A DNA stretch of 64,000 nucleotides from Heterobilharzia americana (lineage: Eukaryota; Platyhelminthes; Trematoda; Strigeidida; Schistosomatidae), in contig OX104132.1 of assembly GCA_944470555.2 (NCBI GenBank), positions 20,345,755 to 20,409,754 on the forward strand, read 5' to 3'. The stretch's first letter is position 1. Every line of letters begins with the position of its first letter. Made by a program: the position numbers and the translations under genes. The notes below the pieces were generated by a model, which was given only the letters and a program-made list of their open reading frames with translations, did not search any database and was not told the DNA's origin. Positions 61,831 to 64,000 of this stretch are shown here, one piece after another.

Positions 61831-64000
61831 TTCTAGATGTAGGAACTAGCGATTCACTGACCTTGAAAGCGGGAGACAATTAACTAAAAGCTTCTACCCC
61901 GTCAACAAACAATTGAAACCGTGAATTGTAACGACTTCAGCCAACTAGTCAACTAATGAGGCAAAATTCCAACTGAATTATTATCCACCTCCTCAGTAAT
62001 TTATCCTGAGCGAATTCAGAAAACGAAGAAACCCCTCTAGAAAAGGATTACCCTAGCTTTACTTCCATTCACTTATTGTTCAAAGATCTGGATTCTGGAA
62101 ACTGGACATTAAAGTTGACCTTCAGAAAGACTGTTCACTTGTAAGTAGCGGGAAGAGAAGGTTGGGTTCCCACTGATTAGTTTGTGATGTCTGAAGTCAA
62201 GGTTCTAGTGGATGTTTAATGAAGAATTGTGGTGCTAATTTTTTCATCCAATTGATCCTCTTCCTTCGTCTACCTGACGTGTGCTCAAACTCTACTGGCT
62301 AGAGTACCATCGTCCACTGTCTCCTGAAGAGGTAACGTCAGTGATTTCTGAAACTATGTCATTTGACAACGATGTCACTCGGAATCCTAATGGCGATGCG
62401 GCTCTTGACTCGTTGTAAGTTTAGCTAAGGAATTAAAGTTATCTCGGCCCCTGTATTTATCGGCCATTTATTTTTTGCCTACCCATCAGTTCGAGGTTAA
62501 TGTGGAAGGCAACTTATTTCAACCAATGTAAGACAGATATTCACGGTTTTCTGCTTCATCCCTTTCGACTAGGGTCCTTAATACATTAGAATGCAGTGTT
62601 TGGCAACCGCACCCTCACTGGAGACATTACCAGAGAATCATTCGGGTGTCATGGTCACTTTCAACCCGATAATCCCCATTTATTCGTTGTAATTTTTTTG
62701 ATCTTGTTTATTTTAACACCTTAATATTTCTGTTGCCCATATCTGTTTGTGCTGCTGAAACTTCAAAACCGATGATGTGAAAAGAAAAAGCAATTTCTGA
62801 GGAGTCGGCGTGAAGAATACAACCTTTCAGAGGAGGATCGTGATGAGTTTTGAGAAATACTGATGTCAGTCTACGATGAATAACAACTTGAAGTACTTAT
62901 TATTTATTGACGTCTGAGTATGGTCGTATCATCCTTTAATATGAAGTTATGATAGTTATTGTGGATAGACCAGCCTATAGGCGGTATAAAAATACAAGCC
63001 TTTAAAGCACTGACCAAGAAACTACCAAGTCATTGAGGAAGTAATTTTGTGCGTGGTATTGTGCGTATAGAGGTATAATGGGTCTTGGGATTTTCATAAA
63101 CTCATGGATGTAATTTATTACATGAAATGCCTGTGTAATACTGAACCTGATAGATTCTCCATATAATCCAGTCTTAGTTACTACATTATGCTTTTTGCCT
63201 AGTAGGGATTTGGATTTTTACTTGAAAATGCATGCGGCAGAATCGAAAGAAACTAAGTTTTTCCAGCCGTTTCGTGCCGTTCTTTTTAAAGCCTGTGATG
63301 TTTGTACTGGATTTGTATTTTTTTTTTTAATCAAAGGAGTCTAGGATGAGAAATTCACTGGACTATGATTTAGTACTTGTGCATATGCTAATACTAGTCC
63401 GTAACCCTAACTAGGCCACCAGTTTCTATTATGTCATGAAACAGGAACCAGTTGTTAGGTCCCCCTCTCAGTATTGTTTTGTCTGAAGAAGTTAACATTT
63501 CAACTTAAAGGTTTTACAAATGTGAAAGACTTAAAGCCTCCTACATAACTGAACCGGTTCAACTTGAAACTTCTCATGGACATCTGGTCATAGTTGTTGC
63601 TATTTGGACTGTTCGTAATTCTGAGGGTCAGCAGTGTCCTTAGGGGTGATGAAATCGTTAACCGGTAAATGGAATTATATTAAGTATAAGGTGGCTCCCT
63701 GAAAGGTCTTTGCTGATACTGACCATTAGTTTGCATACCAATTAGTTTCTGCTGTTTTAATTTGTTTGGAGAAGTTGACGTGGGTAGTAGCCCTTTTGAC
63801 GTGGTGCTGCAGAAGTGGCTGTGCTAGTTTGTCCTTCATCAGTTAAGTTCGTAGCCTGTTTGGTTGGTTACAAAAGACCCTAGGACTCAATAGTGTCAAG
63901 CATTATTATGTACCTGCCTCAAAATCAAGGCTTGTTAGTCAGCATAAACGTGGGAACTAGTACCACTGAGTAACGGTCCAAGCTACCACCCCTCATACTA
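61831..64000. other. AT-rich intergenic sequence with one SINE remnant
   Basis: Composition returns to the AT-rich background. A degenerate hammerhead SINE tail lies at about 62,790-62,885 (TGAGGAGTCGG, TGATGTCAGTCTACGATGAA). No exon or open frame of note was found. Confidence 0.4.

Overview
The window looks like nuclear DNA of a blood fluke, probably a Schistosoma species. The reasons are dispersed SINE-like repeats that pair tRNA-type Pol III boxes with a hammerhead ribozyme core (the schistosome SM-alpha type), several RTE-clade, CR1-clade and Penelope-like retroelements, and an AT-rich background. No species call is possible from the sequence alone. Transposable elements (TEs) make up most of the window.

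Left two thirds, about 1-41.1 kb. One host gene can be reconstructed, on the minus strand: DRC1 (dynein regulatory complex subunit 1, also called CCDC164), a coiled-coil protein of the nexin-dynein regulatory complex of motile cilia. Thirteen exons with matching splice sites and phases run from 41,074 down to 2,471 and encode about 525 residues. The last 200 or so residues should lie beyond the left edge. The first intron is only about 67 bp, while later introns reach 6 kb and hold nearly all the repeats: two RTE-like families (best copy 3,273-6,551 with a 14-bp target-site duplication, TSD), Penelope-like elements (PLEs) with GIY-YIG domains (20.2-21.4 kb, 26.7-28.4 kb, 36.6-38.0 kb), a CR1-like reverse transcriptase (RT) relic, many hammerhead SINEs, a 335-bp palindrome, a 780-bp fold-back element, a 47-bp minisatellite and an (AT)n tract.

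Right third, about 41.1-61.9 kb, upstream of DRC1. This block looks richer in GC and contains no recognisable host gene. It holds a decayed minus-strand CR1-clade retroelement, with endonuclease (EN) at 61.3-59.9 kb, RT start at 59.9-59.4 kb, RT middle at 50.8-50.2 kb and RT thumb-like part at 47.6-47.3 kb. The relic is broken by later insertions: an LTR-like unit in the EN, a PLE in the RT, and a large insertion that begins at 59,404. The most striking structure is a pair of about 2.49-kb inverted repeats (43,940-46,430 and 56,912-59,404), almost identical where compared, 10.5 kb apart and of unknown coding content. The outer end of the right arm coincides with the break in the CR1 relic. From 61.9 to 64 kb the sequence returns to the AT-rich background.

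Gene models and family calls come from reading translations and recalling family motifs. No database search was run.
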